A stretch of DNA of 64,000 bases, from NCBI RefSeq assembly GCF_004329715.1, contig NZ_JXSY01000010.1:1-64000 (forward strand), read 5' to 3'. Below the pieces are notes generated by a model. That model saw nothing but the letters and a program-made list of their open reading frames with translations. It ran no database searches and was not told where the DNA came from. This document shows positions 44,874 to 56,641 of this stretch, piece after piece (positions within the stretch are counted from its first letter, which is position 1; every line of letters starts with the position of its first letter). Made by a program: the position numbers and the translations under genes. Source of the stretch: Bowmanella sp. JS7-9. GTDB lineage: Bacteria > Pseudomonadota > Gammaproteobacteria > Enterobacterales > Alteromonadaceae.

Positions 44874-45508
44874 TGAATATTGATATGACTTTATTGCGCC
44901 GATTACAGGATGCATTGGCGCACACTGACCTGGATGTGAGTGAACTGCAGCAACAACAACTGGTTGGTTATGTGCAGTTAATGCACAAGTGGAACAAGGC
45001 GTACAACCTGACGTCCGTGCGCGACCCTAATGAAATGCTGGTAAAGCATATTCTCGATTCAGTGGTGGTGGCGCCTTACCTGCAGGGTAGTCAGTTTATC
45101 GATGTGGGCACGGGCCCGGGTCTGCCAGGTATTCCGCTGGCCATTATGTTACCTGAGGCTAATTTCACCCTGCTCGATAGTTTGGGTAAACGCGTACGCT
45201 TTATGCGCCAGGTTGGTTTTGAATTAAAACTACCGAATATCACCCCTGTGCAGTCCCGGGTGGAAGAATTTATCCCTGCGGTACCATTTGATATGGTGTT
45301 GAGCCGGGCGTTTGCCAGCATAAAAGATATGTTGCACTGGTGTGCGCATCTGGTAGATTCTGCTGGGACGTTTATGGCGCTCAAAGGCCAGTTTCCGGAG
45401 CAGGAGATGGCAGAAATTCCTGCGGAATTTTATGTGCAAGACGTGATAAAATTGCGCGTTCCGGGTTTGGATGGCGAACGTCATTTAGTCAAAATCCGCA
45501 AGCACTAG
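44873..45508 (+). CDS. rsmG: 16S rRNA m7G527 methyltransferase RsmG
   Basis: A 211-residue SAM-dependent enzyme (GidB) that methylates G527 of 16S rRNA. The SAM motif is [17 protein letters not shown], with [13 protein letters not shown] before it and [13 protein letters not shown] after it. Translation is coupled to mnmG through the overlapping stop and start. Confidence 0.97.
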   Translation: MNIDMTLLRRLQDALAHTDLDVSELQQQQLVGYVQLMHKWNKAYNLTSVRDPNEMLVKHILDSVVVAPYLQGSQFIDVGTGPGLPGIPLAIMLPEANFTLLDSLGKRVRFMRQVGFELKLPNITPVQSRVEEFIPAVPFDMVLSRAFASIKDMLHWCAHLVDSAGTFMALKGQFPEQEMAEIPAEFYVQDVIKLRVPGLDGERHLVKIRKH

Positions 45509-45563
45509 CGCCATTTACGCTACCAGATTCTAATTATCATAATCACAAGCTGGGACTGAGATT

Positions 45564-46352
45564 TTGGGAAAGGTCATTGCAATTGCTAATCAAAAAGGTG
45601 GTGTAGGAAAAACCACTACCGCAGTCAATGTGGCGGCCTCCATGGCGGCAACACGACGCAAAGTGTTATTGATTGATCTCGATCCTCAGGGTAATGCCAC
45701 AATGGGCAGTGGTGTCGACAAATTTGATGTGGACGCCACTGTGTACGAGTTGCTCATCGAAGATAAGCCGGTGAAGGATGTGATCGTATCCAACACCACT
45801 GGCAAATACGACCTGATCGCTGCGAATGGCGATGTAACCGCGGCAGAAATTAAACTCATGGAATTGTTTGCCCGTGAAGTACGTCTGCGTAATGCGTTGG
45901 CGCCAGTTCGTGACTACTACGATTATATTTTTATCGATTGTCCCCCTTCTCTTAGTCAGTTAACCGTTAACGCGATGGCAGCGGCAGATTCTGTGCTGGT
46001 ACCCATGCAGTGCGAATACTACGCGCTGGAGGGATTAACCGCCTTAATGGATACCATTCAGAAGTTGGCGTCGGTCGTTAATCCTGCCCTGAAGATTGAA
46101 GGGGTATTACGTACCATGTACGATCCACGCAATCGTTTAGCCAATGATGTGTCTGAGCAATTAAAACGACACTTTGGCTCGCAGGTATATCGCACGGTGA
46201 TCCCACGTAATGTGCGTTTGGCGGAAGCCCCCAGTTTTGGTACGCCGGCGATGTATTATGAAAAATCATCTACGGGCGCCAAAGCCTATTTAGCATTGGC
46301 AGGTGAAATTCTGCGCCGTGGAAAAGAGCAGCAAGCCCAGGCTGCCAGCTAA
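45564..46352 (+). CDS. parA: Chromosome partitioning ATPase ParA
   Basis: A 262-residue deviant Walker A ATPase that binds the nucleoid and pulls ParB-parS complexes apart. The motif is KGGVGKTTT at 11-19 with K11 and K16. DLDPQGNATMG and the Walker B-like FIDCPPSLSQL follow. It starts at a TTG. It forms an operon with parB (15-bp gap), and the cognate parS sites are in recF. Confidence 0.96.
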   Translation: MGKVIAIANQKGGVGKTTTAVNVAASMAATRRKVLLIDLDPQGNATMGSGVDKFDVDATVYELLIEDKPVKDVIVSNTTGKYDLIAANGDVTAAEIKLMELFAREVRLRNALAPVRDYYDYIFIDCPPSLSQLTVNAMAAADSVLVPMQCEYYALEGLTALMDTIQKLASVVNPALKIEGVLRTMYDPRNRLANDVSEQLKRHFGSQVYRTVIPRNVRLAEAPSFGTPAMYYEKSSTGAKAYLALAGEILRRGKEQQAQAAS

Positions 46353-46367
46353 ATTACAGAGGAAGAC

Positions 46368-47234
46368 ATGTCTAGTAAAAATCGAGGATTAGGCCGCGGG
46401 CTGGATGCATTATTGGCGAATAGTCAGCGTCGTCCGGATATCACTGATGCAGTGAAAGACAAAGACCTGCAGTTCCTGCCAGTGGAAATATTACAGCCGG
46501 GTAAATATCAACCTCGTAAAGACATGTCACCCGAGGCACTGGAAGAATTGGCCTCTTCTATTCGTTCGCAAGGGGTTATTCAACCGATTGTGGTGCGCAG
46601 TATTGGTGCAGACCGCTACGAAATCATCGCCGGTGAACGTCGCTGGCGGGCATCTCAGTTGGCCAAGCTGGACAGTGTGCCGTGCCTTATCAAAAACGTT
46701 GAAGATGAAGCCGCGGTTGCGATTGCACTGATCGAGAACATTCAGCGTGAAGATCTCAACGCCATGGAAGAAGCCCAGGCGCTGGAACGCTTACTGACAG
46801 AATTTGAACTCACCCACCAACAGGTTGCAGAAGCCGTGGGTAAATCCCGTACGGCAGTATCTAATCTGTTGCGTCTTAATAATCTCAATGACGACGTGAA
46901 GTTGTTGCTCGAATATGGCGATATTGAGATGGGCCATGCCCGTGCTCTGCTCGCGCTGGAAGGGGAACAACAATCGGACGCGGCACGCACTGTTGCGTCG
47001 AAAGGTATGACAGTCAGAGATACTGAAAATCTGGTCCGTCGTCTGCAGGAGCCACCAAAACCGAAAGCTGAAACATCGTTAGATCCGGATGTACAAAAAT
47101 TGCAAACAGAGCTTTCTGAAAACCTTGGCGCCGAGGTTTCCATTGCGCATAACGCCAAGGGTAAAGGCAAATTGACGATTAACTTTGCCAATCTTGATCA
47201 ATTAGACGGCATTCTTGCGCGTATTTCCCGCTAG
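46368..47234 (+). CDS. parB: Chromosome partitioning protein ParB
   Basis: A 288-residue CTP-dependent DNA clamp. The N-terminal ParB/Srx domain has the arginine motif GERRWRAS for CTP binding and ENIQREDLNAMEEA. A helix-turn-helix (THQQVAEAVGKSRTAVSNLLRL) recognises parS, and a C-terminal dimerisation domain follows a proline-rich linker at about 228-240. Two perfect parS sites lie 15-16 kb upstream. Confidence 0.97.
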   Translation: MSSKNRGLGRGLDALLANSQRRPDITDAVKDKDLQFLPVEILQPGKYQPRKDMSPEALEELASSIRSQGVIQPIVVRSIGADRYEIIAGERRWRASQLAKLDSVPCLIKNVEDEAAVAIALIENIQREDLNAMEEAQALERLLTEFELTHQQVAEAVGKSRTAVSNLLRLNNLNDDVKLLLEYGDIEMGHARALLALEGEQQSDAARTVASKGMTVRDTENLVRRLQEPPKPKAETSLDPDVQKLQTELSENLGAEVSIAHNAKGKGKLTINFANLDQLDGILARISR

Positions 47235-47250
47235 CCCTCGCCGCATCTAG

Positions 47251-47278
47251 TTGAAAATAGGTGTTAAACAAGTATAAT
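47251..47278 (+). promoter_or_regulatory. Promoter of the atp operon
   Basis: A -35 TTGAAA (47251-47256), a 16-bp spacer and a perfect -10 TATAAT (47273-47278) lie 47 bp before the atpI start and just after parB. Confidence 0.72.
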
Positions 47279-47324
47279 TCCGCTGCTTTTTGAGTCTGTT
47301 TGTTAAGAATAGGTTAAGAAAATT

Positions 47325-47705
47325 TTGATATCGCCACTGGCTGCCGCAGGCCGGGCAATTGCCGCAAAAATACTGATAGCACAGCTGGTCGTGACCGGCT
47401 TAGCAAGTGCAATAAGCGGGGCGATGTATGGCATGAATGGCGCTATTTCAGGTCTTGCAGGTGGTGTTTCCTGTATCCTCCCGTTCATGATTTTCAGCTG
47501 GTTTTTCTTTCGCACCGTGGGTGCCAGCCAGTTGCAACAAACCATGCGCAATATTTATCGCGGACAATCCCTGAAATTGCTTATTAGTATCGGATTGTTC
47601 TGCGCAGTGTACCAGTGGTCAGGCCTGATATTGTCGGTCATGTTACTCACTTACGCTGCTACTACTGCCAGTCAGTGGTTCGTAACGATTTTTGTAAAAC
47701 TTTAA
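47325..47705 (+). CDS. atpI: ATP synthase subunit I
   Basis: A 126-residue membrane protein with four hydrophobic segments, including the glycine-rich GMNGAISGLAGGVSCILPF. It sits at the head of the atp operon, as usual for AtpI, an accessory factor implicated in c-ring assembly. It starts at a TTG with AGG upstream. Sequence is poorly conserved in this family, so the call leans on position and topology. Confidence 0.87.
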   Translation: MISPLAAAGRAIAAKILIAQLVVTGLASAISGAMYGMNGAISGLAGGVSCILPFMIFSWFFFRTVGASQLQQTMRNIYRGQSLKLLISIGLFCAVYQWSGLILSVMLLTYAATTASQWFVTIFVKL

Positions 47706-47715
47706 AGTAGGGTAA

Positions 47716-48519
<804 letters not shown>

Positions 48520-48569
48520 TACTGTTTTTGAACAAATTGTATTAGTAAAAAGTTTAATAAAATCAAGTT

Positions 48570-48834
<265 letters not shown>

Positions 48835-48884
48835 GTTAACGCCACTTAACCCGTAACGATCAATTTTTATAAAGGGGAGCTGTT

Positions 48885-49355
48885 GTGAATATCAACGCCA
48901 CTCTGATCGGTCAAAGTATCGCGTTTATCGTGTTTGTGTTGTTCTGCATGAAATATGTATGGCCACCAATCATGCAAGCGATCGAAAACCGTCAAAAACA
49001 AATTGCAGATGGCCTGGCGGCATCTGAGCGTGCAGAGAAAGACCTGCATTTAGCTCAGGAAAAAGCCAGTGAACAACTGAAAGACGCCAAGGCTCAGGCC
49101 GCGGAAATTATCGAGCAGGCTAAAAAACGTGCCAGCCAAATCGTTGACGAAGAGACCCAACGTGGTCACAGCGAGCGTGAGAAAATCATCGCTCAGGGTC
49201 ACGCTGAGGTTGATGCGGAACGCAACCGTGCAAGAGAAGAACTGCGCAAGCAAGTCGCTACATTAGCGGTTGTAGGTGCAGAGAAAATTCTGGCACGTGA
49301 AATCGATGCAGCTGCACATTCTGACATTGTTGAAAAACTTGTCGCTGAACTGTAA
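48885..49355 (+). CDS. atpF: ATP synthase Fo subunit b
   Basis: A 156-residue peripheral-stalk subunit with one N-terminal membrane helix ([19 protein letters not shown]) and a long charged coiled coil rich in E, K, A and Q. It starts at a GTG with AAAGGGGAG upstream. Length matches E. coli AtpF exactly. Confidence 0.97.
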   Translation: MNINATLIGQSIAFIVFVLFCMKYVWPPIMQAIENRQKQIADGLAASERAEKDLHLAQEKASEQLKDAKAQAAEIIEQAKKRASQIVDEETQRGHSEREKIIAQGHAEVDAERNRAREELRKQVATLAVVGAEKILAREIDAAAHSDIVEKLVAEL

Positions 49356-49367
49356 GGAGAATGGCTG

Positions 49368-49901
49368 ATGTCTGAAATGACAACCATTGCTCGTCCTTAC
49401 GCTAAAGCTGCTTTCGCCTATGCGGTCGAGAATAATGCCGTTGAGAACTGGCAGGAAATGTTAGTGTTTGCTGCCGAAGTCTCTGCTAACGACGCAATTC
49501 AGGAATTACTGACTGGCGCGCTGGCAGCAGATAGCTTGGCAGACCTGTTTGTACAGGTGTGTGGCGAACAACTCAACGAAGCCGGCCAGAACTTTATTCG
49601 TGTTCTGGCAGATAATCGACGTCTGAAAGCGTTGCCGGCTGTATTAGCGCTGTTCAACGAACTGAAAGCGGAGTACGACAAAGAAATTGATGTCCAGGTG
49701 ACATCGACTGTCGAGCTTTCTGATGAACAGACACAAAAAATTGCCGCGTCACTTGAAAAACGTCTGGCACGTAAAGTTAAGCTGAATTGTAACGTCGATT
49801 CTACCCTGATAGCTGGTTTGGTTATTAAGGCCGGCGATACGGTAATTGATGGCTCTGTGAAGAGCACCTTGAGCCGTCTGACCGACGCGTTGCAAGCATA
49901 A
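49368..49901 (+). CDS. atpH: ATP synthase F1 subunit delta
   Basis: A 177-residue subunit linking the peripheral stalk to the top of F1. It opens with [15 protein letters not shown] and ends with the signature [22 protein letters not shown]. 12 bp after atpF and 13 bp before atpA. Confidence 0.97.
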   Translation: MSEMTTIARPYAKAAFAYAVENNAVENWQEMLVFAAEVSANDAIQELLTGALAADSLADLFVQVCGEQLNEAGQNFIRVLADNRRLKALPAVLALFNELKAEYDKEIDVQVTSTVELSDEQTQKIAASLEKRLARKVKLNCNVDSTLIAGLVIKAGDTVIDGSVKSTLSRLTDALQA

Positions 49902-49914
49902 CGGGGAACTGAGG

Positions 49915-51456
49915 ATGCAACTGAATTCCACTGAAATTGCTGAACTGATCAAAAAACGTATTGAACAGTTCAATGTAGTAAGTGAAGCTCGTAACGAAGG
50001 GACTATCGTTGGTGTTACCGACGGTATCATTCGTATTCACGGCCTTGCAGATGTCATGCAGGGTGAAATGATTGAGCTTCCGGGTAGCCGCTACGCTATC
50101 GCACTGAACTTAGAGCGCGACTCTGTAGGTGCGGTTGTAATGGGTCCATATGCGGACCTGCAAGAAGGCACCAAAGTTAAGTCAACTGGCCGTATCTTAG
50201 AAGTACCAGTTGGTCGTGGTCTGTTAGGTCGTGTGGTTAACACCCTGGGTGAGCCAATCGATGGTAAAGGCGCTATTGAGGCTGACGGTTTCGAACCTGT
50301 TGAGAAAATCGCTCCGGGTGTAATCGACCGTCGCTCAGTAGACCAGCCAGTGCAAACTGGTTACAAGTCTATCGACTCGATGATTCCAATCGGTCGTGGT
50401 CAGCGTGAGCTGATCATCGGTGACCGTCAGACTGGTAAAACTGCCATGGCAGTTGATGCCATCATCAACCAGAAAGGTACTGGCGTTAAGTGTATTTACG
50501 TCGCTATCGGTCAGAAAGCCTCTACTATTGCTAACGTTGTACGTAAGCTGGAAGAGCACGGCGCAATGGCTCACACCATCGTCGTTGCTGCATCGGCTTC
50601 TGAGTCTGCGGCTCTGCAATACCTGGCTCCATACTCTGGTTGTACTATGGGTGAATTCTTCCGTGACCGCGGTGAAGATGCGCTGATCGTATACGATGAC
50701 CTGTCTAAGCAAGCTGTTGCTTACCGTCAGGTATCATTATTGCTGCGTCGTCCACCAGGTCGTGAAGCCTACCCGGGTGACGTATTCTATCTGCACTCAC
50801 GTCTACTGGAACGTGCTGCCCGTGTAAACGAGCTGTACGTAGAGCGTTTCACTAACGGTGAAGTAAAAGGCAAAACCGGTTCATTGACCGCTCTGCCAAT
50901 CATCGAAACGCAAGCGGGTGACGTATCTGCATTCGTACCTACCAACGTAATCTCGATTACTGACGGTCAGATCTTCCTGGAAACTGACTTGTTCAACGCG
51001 GGTATCCGTCCTGCGGTTAACGCGGGTATCTCGGTATCTCGTGTAGGTGGTGCGGCACAGACCAAAATTATCAAGAAGCTGGGTGGTGGTATCCGTCTGG
51101 CATTGGCTCAGTACCGTGAATTGGCAGCGTTCTCTCAGTTCGCTTCTGATTTGGACGACGCAACCCGTGCTCAGTTAGAGCATGGTCAGCGTGTAACTGA
51201 GCTGATGAAGCAAAAGCAATTCGCGCCACTGTCTGTTGCAGACATGGCGGTATCACTGTTCGCAGTAGAGAAAGGCTACCTGAAGTCTGTTGAACTGAAC
51301 AAAGTTCTGGATTTTGAAGCGGCCCTGCACTCTTTCATGAACAGCACGTATGCTGAGCTGATGGCCACTATCAACCAAACTGGTAACTACAACGACGATA
51401 TTGAGGCGACCCTGAACGAAGCGCTGACTAAGTTCAAGGAAACCCAAACCTGGTAA
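49915..51456 (+). CDS. atpA: ATP synthase F1 subunit alpha
   Basis: A 513-residue non-catalytic nucleotide-binding subunit of the F1 hexamer. Walker A is [11 protein letters not shown]. The alpha signature [13 protein letters not shown] appears near 365, and [20 protein letters not shown] contains the Walker B region. Full length. Confidence 0.99.
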   Translation: MQLNSTEIAELIKKRIEQFNVVSEARNEGTIVGVTDGIIRIHGLADVMQGEMIELPGSRYAIALNLERDSVGAVVMGPYADLQEGTKVKSTGRILEVPVGRGLLGRVVNTLGEPIDGKGAIEADGFEPVEKIAPGVIDRRSVDQPVQTGYKSIDSMIPIGRGQRELIIGDRQTGKTAMAVDAIINQKGTGVKCIYVAIGQKASTIANVVRKLEEHGAMAHTIVVAASASESAALQYLAPYSGCTMGEFFRDRGEDALIVYDDLSKQAVAYRQVSLLLRRPPGREAYPGDVFYLHSRLLERAARVNELYVERFTNGEVKGKTGSLTALPIIETQAGDVSAFVPTNVISITDGQIFLETDLFNAGIRPAVNAGISVSRVGGAAQTKIIKKLGGGIRLALAQYRELAAFSQFASDLDDATRAQLEHGQRVTELMKQKQFAPLSVADMAVSLFAVEKGYLKSVELNKVLDFEAALHSFMNSTYAELMATINQTGNYNDDIEATLNEALTKFKETQTW

Positions 51457-51463
51457 TCAGTGT

Positions 51464-51483
51464 GATGCGCCGCAAGGCGCATC
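51464..51483 (+). other. Intercistronic hairpin between atpA and atpG
   Basis: A perfect 8-bp stem (GATGCGCC/GGCGCATC) closed by a GCAA tetraloop of the GNRA type, without a T tract, lies in the 54-bp spacer. It may affect mRNA processing or decay rather than terminate transcription. Confidence 0.7.
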
Positions 51484-51510
51484 CGTCGTTGAGTAATCGA
51501 GGAGATAGTC

Positions 51511-52371
51511 ATGGCCGGCGGTAAAGAGATAAAAGGTAAGATCGGGAGTATCAAAAATACTCAGAAGATCACCAGCGCGATGGAAATGGTTGCTGCGTCA
51601 AAAATGAAACGTGCGCAGGAACGCATGGCTTCCAGCCGTCCGTACGCTGAGAACATGCGCAAAGTGATTGGTCACATTGCCCATGCCAACCTTGAATATC
51701 GTCATCCATATATGGAAGAACGTGAAGTTAAACGCGTTGGCTATATTGTGATTTCATCTGATCGTGGATTGTGTGGCGGCTTAAACGCTAACGAATTCAA
51801 GGCAGTCGCGAAAGAAATCAAATCCTGGAAGCAGCAGGGAGTCGATGTTGACTTCGCTGCGCTGGGGTCAAAAGCAGTCGCGTTTTTCAACCGTTTTGGC
51901 GGTGAAGTGTTGGCGGCAGAGTCAGGTCTGGGTGATAACCCGTCTGTACAGGATTTAGTTGGTGCGGTTCGCATCATGCTAAATGCCTATGACGAAGGCA
52001 AGATTGACCGCTTGTTCCTGGTGTTCAACAAGTTTGTGAACACTATGGCGCAGGAGCCAAAAATCGAGCAATTGTTACCTTTGCCAAAATCTGAAGAAGA
52101 CAAATTAACCCACCACTGGGATTACATCTACGAACCAGATGCTAAGCCAATTCTGGACATGCTGTTAGTTCGTTACATTGAATCTCAGGTATACCAGGGT
52201 GTTGTAGAAAACCTCGCGTCTGAGCAGGCTGCGCGTATGGTCGCGATGAAAGCCGCAACAGATAACGCAGGCAACCTGATCGACGATCTGCAACTGGTAT
52301 ACAACAAAGCGCGTCAGGCAGCGATTACGCAGGAAATCAGCGAAATCGTTAGCGGTGCAGCTGCGGTGTAG
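51511..52371 (+). CDS. atpG: ATP synthase F1 subunit gamma
   Basis: A 286-residue central rotor shaft. It begins [26 protein letters not shown] and ends in [20 protein letters not shown], the two coiled-coil helices of the shaft. Length is normal. Confidence 0.98.
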   Translation: MAGGKEIKGKIGSIKNTQKITSAMEMVAASKMKRAQERMASSRPYAENMRKVIGHIAHANLEYRHPYMEEREVKRVGYIVISSDRGLCGGLNANEFKAVAKEIKSWKQQGVDVDFAALGSKAVAFFNRFGGEVLAAESGLGDNPSVQDLVGAVRIMLNAYDEGKIDRLFLVFNKFVNTMAQEPKIEQLLPLPKSEEDKLTHHWDYIYEPDAKPILDMLLVRYIESQVYQGVVENLASEQAARMVAMKAATDNAGNLIDDLQLVYNKARQAAITQEISEIVSGAAAV

Positions 52372-53784
<1,413 letters not shown>

Positions 53785-53794
53785 CACAGTTACC

Positions 53795-53812
53795 GTCCGG
53801 CTCCGGCCGGAC
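53795..53812 (+). other. Intercistronic hairpin between atpD and atpC
   Basis: A 7-bp stem (GTCCGGC/GCCGGAC) with a TCCG loop and no T tract, in the 48-bp spacer before atpC. Same kind of element as the one between atpA and atpG. Confidence 0.65.
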
Positions 53813-53832
53813 AGTAATCTTGAGGAGGGTTA

Positions 53833-54249
53833 ATGGCCGCCATGACAGTCCATCTGGATGTAGTAAGCGCAGAGCAGAAAATCTTTTCTGGTCTGGTTGA
53901 AACCATTCAGGTTACAGGTAGCGAAGGTGAACTGGGTATCCACCCTGGGCACGCCCCTTTGTTAACGACCCTGCGCCCGGGTATGGTGCGTTTGGTTAAA
54001 CAATTCGGTGAAGAAGAATTCATTTATGTTGCTGGTGGTGTTTTAGAAGTACAACCAAGCAGCGTAGTGGTTCTGGCTGATGTCGCCGTACGTGCGGAAG
54101 AGCTTGACGAAGCGGCAGCTGAAGAAGCCAAACGTCGTGCAGAAGAGCACATCGCGAATCCTGGTACCGACTTTAACTATGCAGAAGCTGCAGCCGAACT
54201 GGCTCAGGCTATTGCGCAATTACGTCTGATTAAAAACCTGCGTAAGTAA
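53833..54249 (+). CDS. atpC: ATP synthase F1 subunit epsilon
   Basis: A 138-residue subunit that couples rotor to F1 and inhibits ATP hydrolysis. The N-terminal beta domain has [17 protein letters not shown], followed by two C-terminal helices. I use the ATG at 53833, with GAGGAGGG upstream; a second ATG lies three codons later. Last gene of the operon. Confidence 0.97.
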   Translation: MAAMTVHLDVVSAEQKIFSGLVETIQVTGSEGELGIHPGHAPLLTTLRPGMVRLVKQFGEEEFIYVAGGVLEVQPSSVVVLADVAVRAEELDEAAAEEAKRRAEEHIANPGTDFNYAEAAAELAQAIAQLRLIKNLRK

Positions 54250-54270
54250 GTTAAAGCGAATAACTGATTA

Positions 54271-54297
54271 AAAAGCCCCGCTGATGCGGGGTTTTTT
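54271..54297 (+). terminator. Terminator of the atp operon
   Basis: A 6-bp GC stem (CCCCGC 54276-54281, GCGGGG 54286-54291) with a TGAT loop, an A run before it and six Ts after it. Confidence 0.92.
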
Positions 54298-54365
54298 GTT
54301 GGTGAATTTTGCTTTCTCCGCATAAACACTTATACAGTAGAGCCAAAAGTGAAAGGGATCTGACT

Positions 54366-55514
54366 TTGAGCGACACACAATCTACTCACACCACATCACC
54401 ACGTAAACTGATCACGCCTTTGAACACGCTGGCGGTGATTGCTGTTTTGGCCGTGCTGTATTTCGCGCAATCCTTGCTTATTCCACTGGTGTTTTCCTTG
54501 TTAGTGGCGCTGTTGCTTAATCCGCTGGTAAGCCGCCTCAAGCAGGCGCACGTTCCGCGGATTATCTCGTCAGTAACATTGTTAACGGTGTTGCTGACAC
54601 CTGTGGTGTGGTTGGGGGCTGAATTGGCAGAGCCGGCAGAGAAGTGGTTAAAGGCCGTCCCTAAATTTACCCTATATATAGAGCAACAGGTCGAGTCTTT
54701 TAATCAGGTCATGCAGTTGGGTGAGCAGGAAGCGCGTCAGGAGCTGGAAGAGCCTAAAAAAGAAGAGAAAGATTCGGGCTTTTTCTCCTGGTTTAGTCGC
54801 GATGAAGAAGAGCCTGAGCCCGAACAAAAACCGGATAATCAGCCCAGTGTATCCGAGCGAATCGAACAGGGCGGCGCAGAGTTACTGTTTACCTCGTTAC
54901 TGGCAGCGCCATTATTTCTGGCCCAGTGTCTTGGAGGAGTGATTTTAACCCTGTTTATTCTGGTCTATGGCCGACGATTGTTTACCGTTTTCATCGATGA
55001 ATTTCCACAGGTGACCAATAAAGACAAGGTCAAAGCTACCGTTAAAAGTATTCAGTCTGAGCTATCTAAATACATTTTTACCGTCGCCACCATTAATGCC
55101 GGGTTAGGCATTATGACGGCTACAGCCCTTTACTTGCTTGGTACGCAGGATTTTATTCTGTGGGGGTCTGTGGTGGCGCTGTTTAACTTTGTGCCATATG
55201 TTGGCTCAGTGATAAGCCTTAGCATGTTGCTGATGGCAGGATTGGTACAATACAACCTCACGTTGATGGCGTTGGCACCCGCCACGTTGTTTATGCTGCT
55301 GAATATTATTGAGTCGCAATTAATCACACCTTTGGTATTGGGGCGCAGAATGCAGGTGAATCCCCTCATCGTCATTTTATGGCTGGCCTGCATGGGCTGG
55401 TTGTGGGGGATGGCGGGAGTGTTGTTGGCTCTGCCAATCCTGGTGTGTATCAAGCTGGTCTTAGTGCAGATGGACAAAGCACCCCACTGGATCCGTCTGG
55501 TCGAAGCAAAATAG
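54366..55514 (+). CDS. AI-2E family membrane transporter
   Basis: A 382-residue inner-membrane protein of the AI-2E/PerM family, with about seven to eight hydrophobic segments. Typical marks are LYFAQSLLIPLVFSLLVALLLNPLV near the start and FNFVPYVGSVIS and a late IIESQLITPLVLGRRMQVNPLIVI. A charged cytosolic insert (about 135-170, many E, P and K) breaks the helices. The substrate is unknown; some relatives export autoinducer-2 or act as Na+/H+ antiporters. I start at the TTG at 54366 because AAAGGGA is spaced 8 bp before it; the frame is open from 54309. Confidence 0.85.
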   Translation: MSDTQSTHTTSPRKLITPLNTLAVIAVLAVLYFAQSLLIPLVFSLLVALLLNPLVSRLKQAHVPRIISSVTLLTVLLTPVVWLGAELAEPAEKWLKAVPKFTLYIEQQVESFNQVMQLGEQEARQELEEPKKEEKDSGFFSWFSRDEEEPEPEQKPDNQPSVSERIEQGGAELLFTSLLAAPLFLAQCLGGVILTLFILVYGRRLFTVFIDEFPQVTNKDKVKATVKSIQSELSKYIFTVATINAGLGIMTATALYLLGTQDFILWGSVVALFNFVPYVGSVISLSMLLMAGLVQYNLTLMALAPATLFMLLNIIESQLITPLVLGRRMQVNPLIVILWLACMGWLWGMAGVLLALPILVCIKLVLVQMDKAPHWIRLVEAK

Positions 55515-55518
55515 GCAA

Positions 55519-56595
55519 TTAAAAGGTGACGCCAATATTAAATCCGATTGAACGGGCCTGCTGATAATCAATATTGGAAAGCTGTAGCCTGGCGCTGAAT
55601 TTTGCGGTTTGTACACCTACAGCGATGGCCTTATCCGCTATCCCGTATGCCACAGACATCCTGCTGTTATCAGCCAACGGGAAATCAGCTCCCATATAAG
55701 GTAAAGATTGCTGCCGGTAGTGGATCACTTCGCCATTTAGCGTGAGCTTATCGTTCAGGTGATACTGCGCATGCAATCTGTGTAATGCATCGAAAGATTG
55801 TTGGTGAGTCTGATAGCCCTCATCACCAGTGATATTCGGGGTTACGCTTAGTAAGCCATTTTCATCAAAACTGACCGAGCGTGGTTGCAGGCTTGCATCG
55901 GTAAACGCCAGTTCATCCCAATAAATGCGGGAAGTGATATCGTCTGCCTGATAGCTGATAGCAAAATCATCATAGTGCCATTCCACACCAATTCTTAGAC
56001 TCCAACCCAAGCCTCTGTCTTTGCTTACTTGTCTGTCTAAAATCGTATCGCGGGTGTAATGCTGGGCAAGGAACAGATTGCCCTGATAACTATCGTTATC
56101 GGTAATCAACTGACCGGTGAGCGTGCCGTCCAGCACCCTAGCTATAGTCACGACACTAAGCCCGGTGACAACACGCCAATGTTTATCCTGATAAACATGC
56201 GCCAGTTCAATACCTTCACCTTGCAATTCAAGCGCACTAATATCCATGTCGCTGCTTGTATTCTCCCGTGCTGGTAGCTTGTTTTTTTCCCGATAAAACA
56301 GATCGAAACTGTCCGGGCTGAATGTCAGGCCATAGTCATAGCGGCTCAACGCAGATAATTCGATCTGGCTATGGGCGTTGAGCGGATAGCGTACCCCGGC
56401 TTTCAACTGATTACGGGTAAAGGCATAGTTACCGCTCTGACTTTGCCCGTCCAGTTGATGAAAATAACTGTATACAGGCACGGTGTCGCTGATGCTCAGA
56501 GAATCAACCGACAGAAAATATTCCGTGGTTTGCGCGAAAGACGGGGTAACAACTGAGAAGAAACCGATCAGCAGTAAAAATTTGGGCATTAACAT
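55519..56595 (-). CDS. Predicted outer-membrane beta-barrel protein, unknown family
   Basis: A 358-residue precursor with a signal peptide (residues 1-22, ending PSFAQ). The mature part has alternating hydrophobic and polar strands throughout, many short turns, and a C-terminal phenylalanine (IGFNIGVTF), the features of an outer-membrane barrel of about 14 to 16 strands. I do not recognise the family. It lies downstream of the 802-residue lipoprotein gene on the same strand, but a strong terminator separates them. Its 3' end is 4 bp from the convergent transporter gene. Confidence 0.65.
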   Translation of the reverse strand: MLMPKFLLLIGFFSVVTPSFAQTTEYFLSVDSLSISDTVPVYSYFHQLDGQSQSGNYAFTRNQLKAGVRYPLNAHSQIELSALSRYDYGLTFSPDSFDLFYREKNKLPARENTSSDMDISALELQGEGIELAHVYQDKHWRVVTGLSVVTIARVLDGTLTGQLITDNDSYQGNLFLAQHYTRDTILDRQVSKDRGLGWSLRIGVEWHYDDFAISYQADDITSRIYWDELAFTDASLQPRSVSFDENGLLSVTPNITGDEGYQTHQQSFDALHRLHAQYHLNDKLTLNGEVIHYRQQSLPYMGADFPLADNSRMSVAYGIADKAIAVGVQTAKFSARLQLSNIDYQQARSIGFNIGVTF

Positions 56596-56603
56596 TCATC
56601 CAT

Positions 56604-56626
56604 AAAAAAGGGGGCATAAGCCCCCT
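56604..56626 (-). terminator. Terminator after the large lipoprotein gene
   Basis: A GGGGGC/GCCCCC stem (56610-56615 and 56620-56625) with a 4-nt loop is followed on the minus strand by six Ts. It lies between the 802-residue lipoprotein gene and the barrel protein. Confidence 0.88.
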
Positions 56627-56641
56627 GATTAATCGGTTTGA

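Noticed and set aside
54309-54365. N-terminal extension of the AI-2E family transporter to 54309
   Set aside because: The TTG at 54366 has a well-spaced Shine-Dalgarno and the extra residues lie close to the atp terminator.
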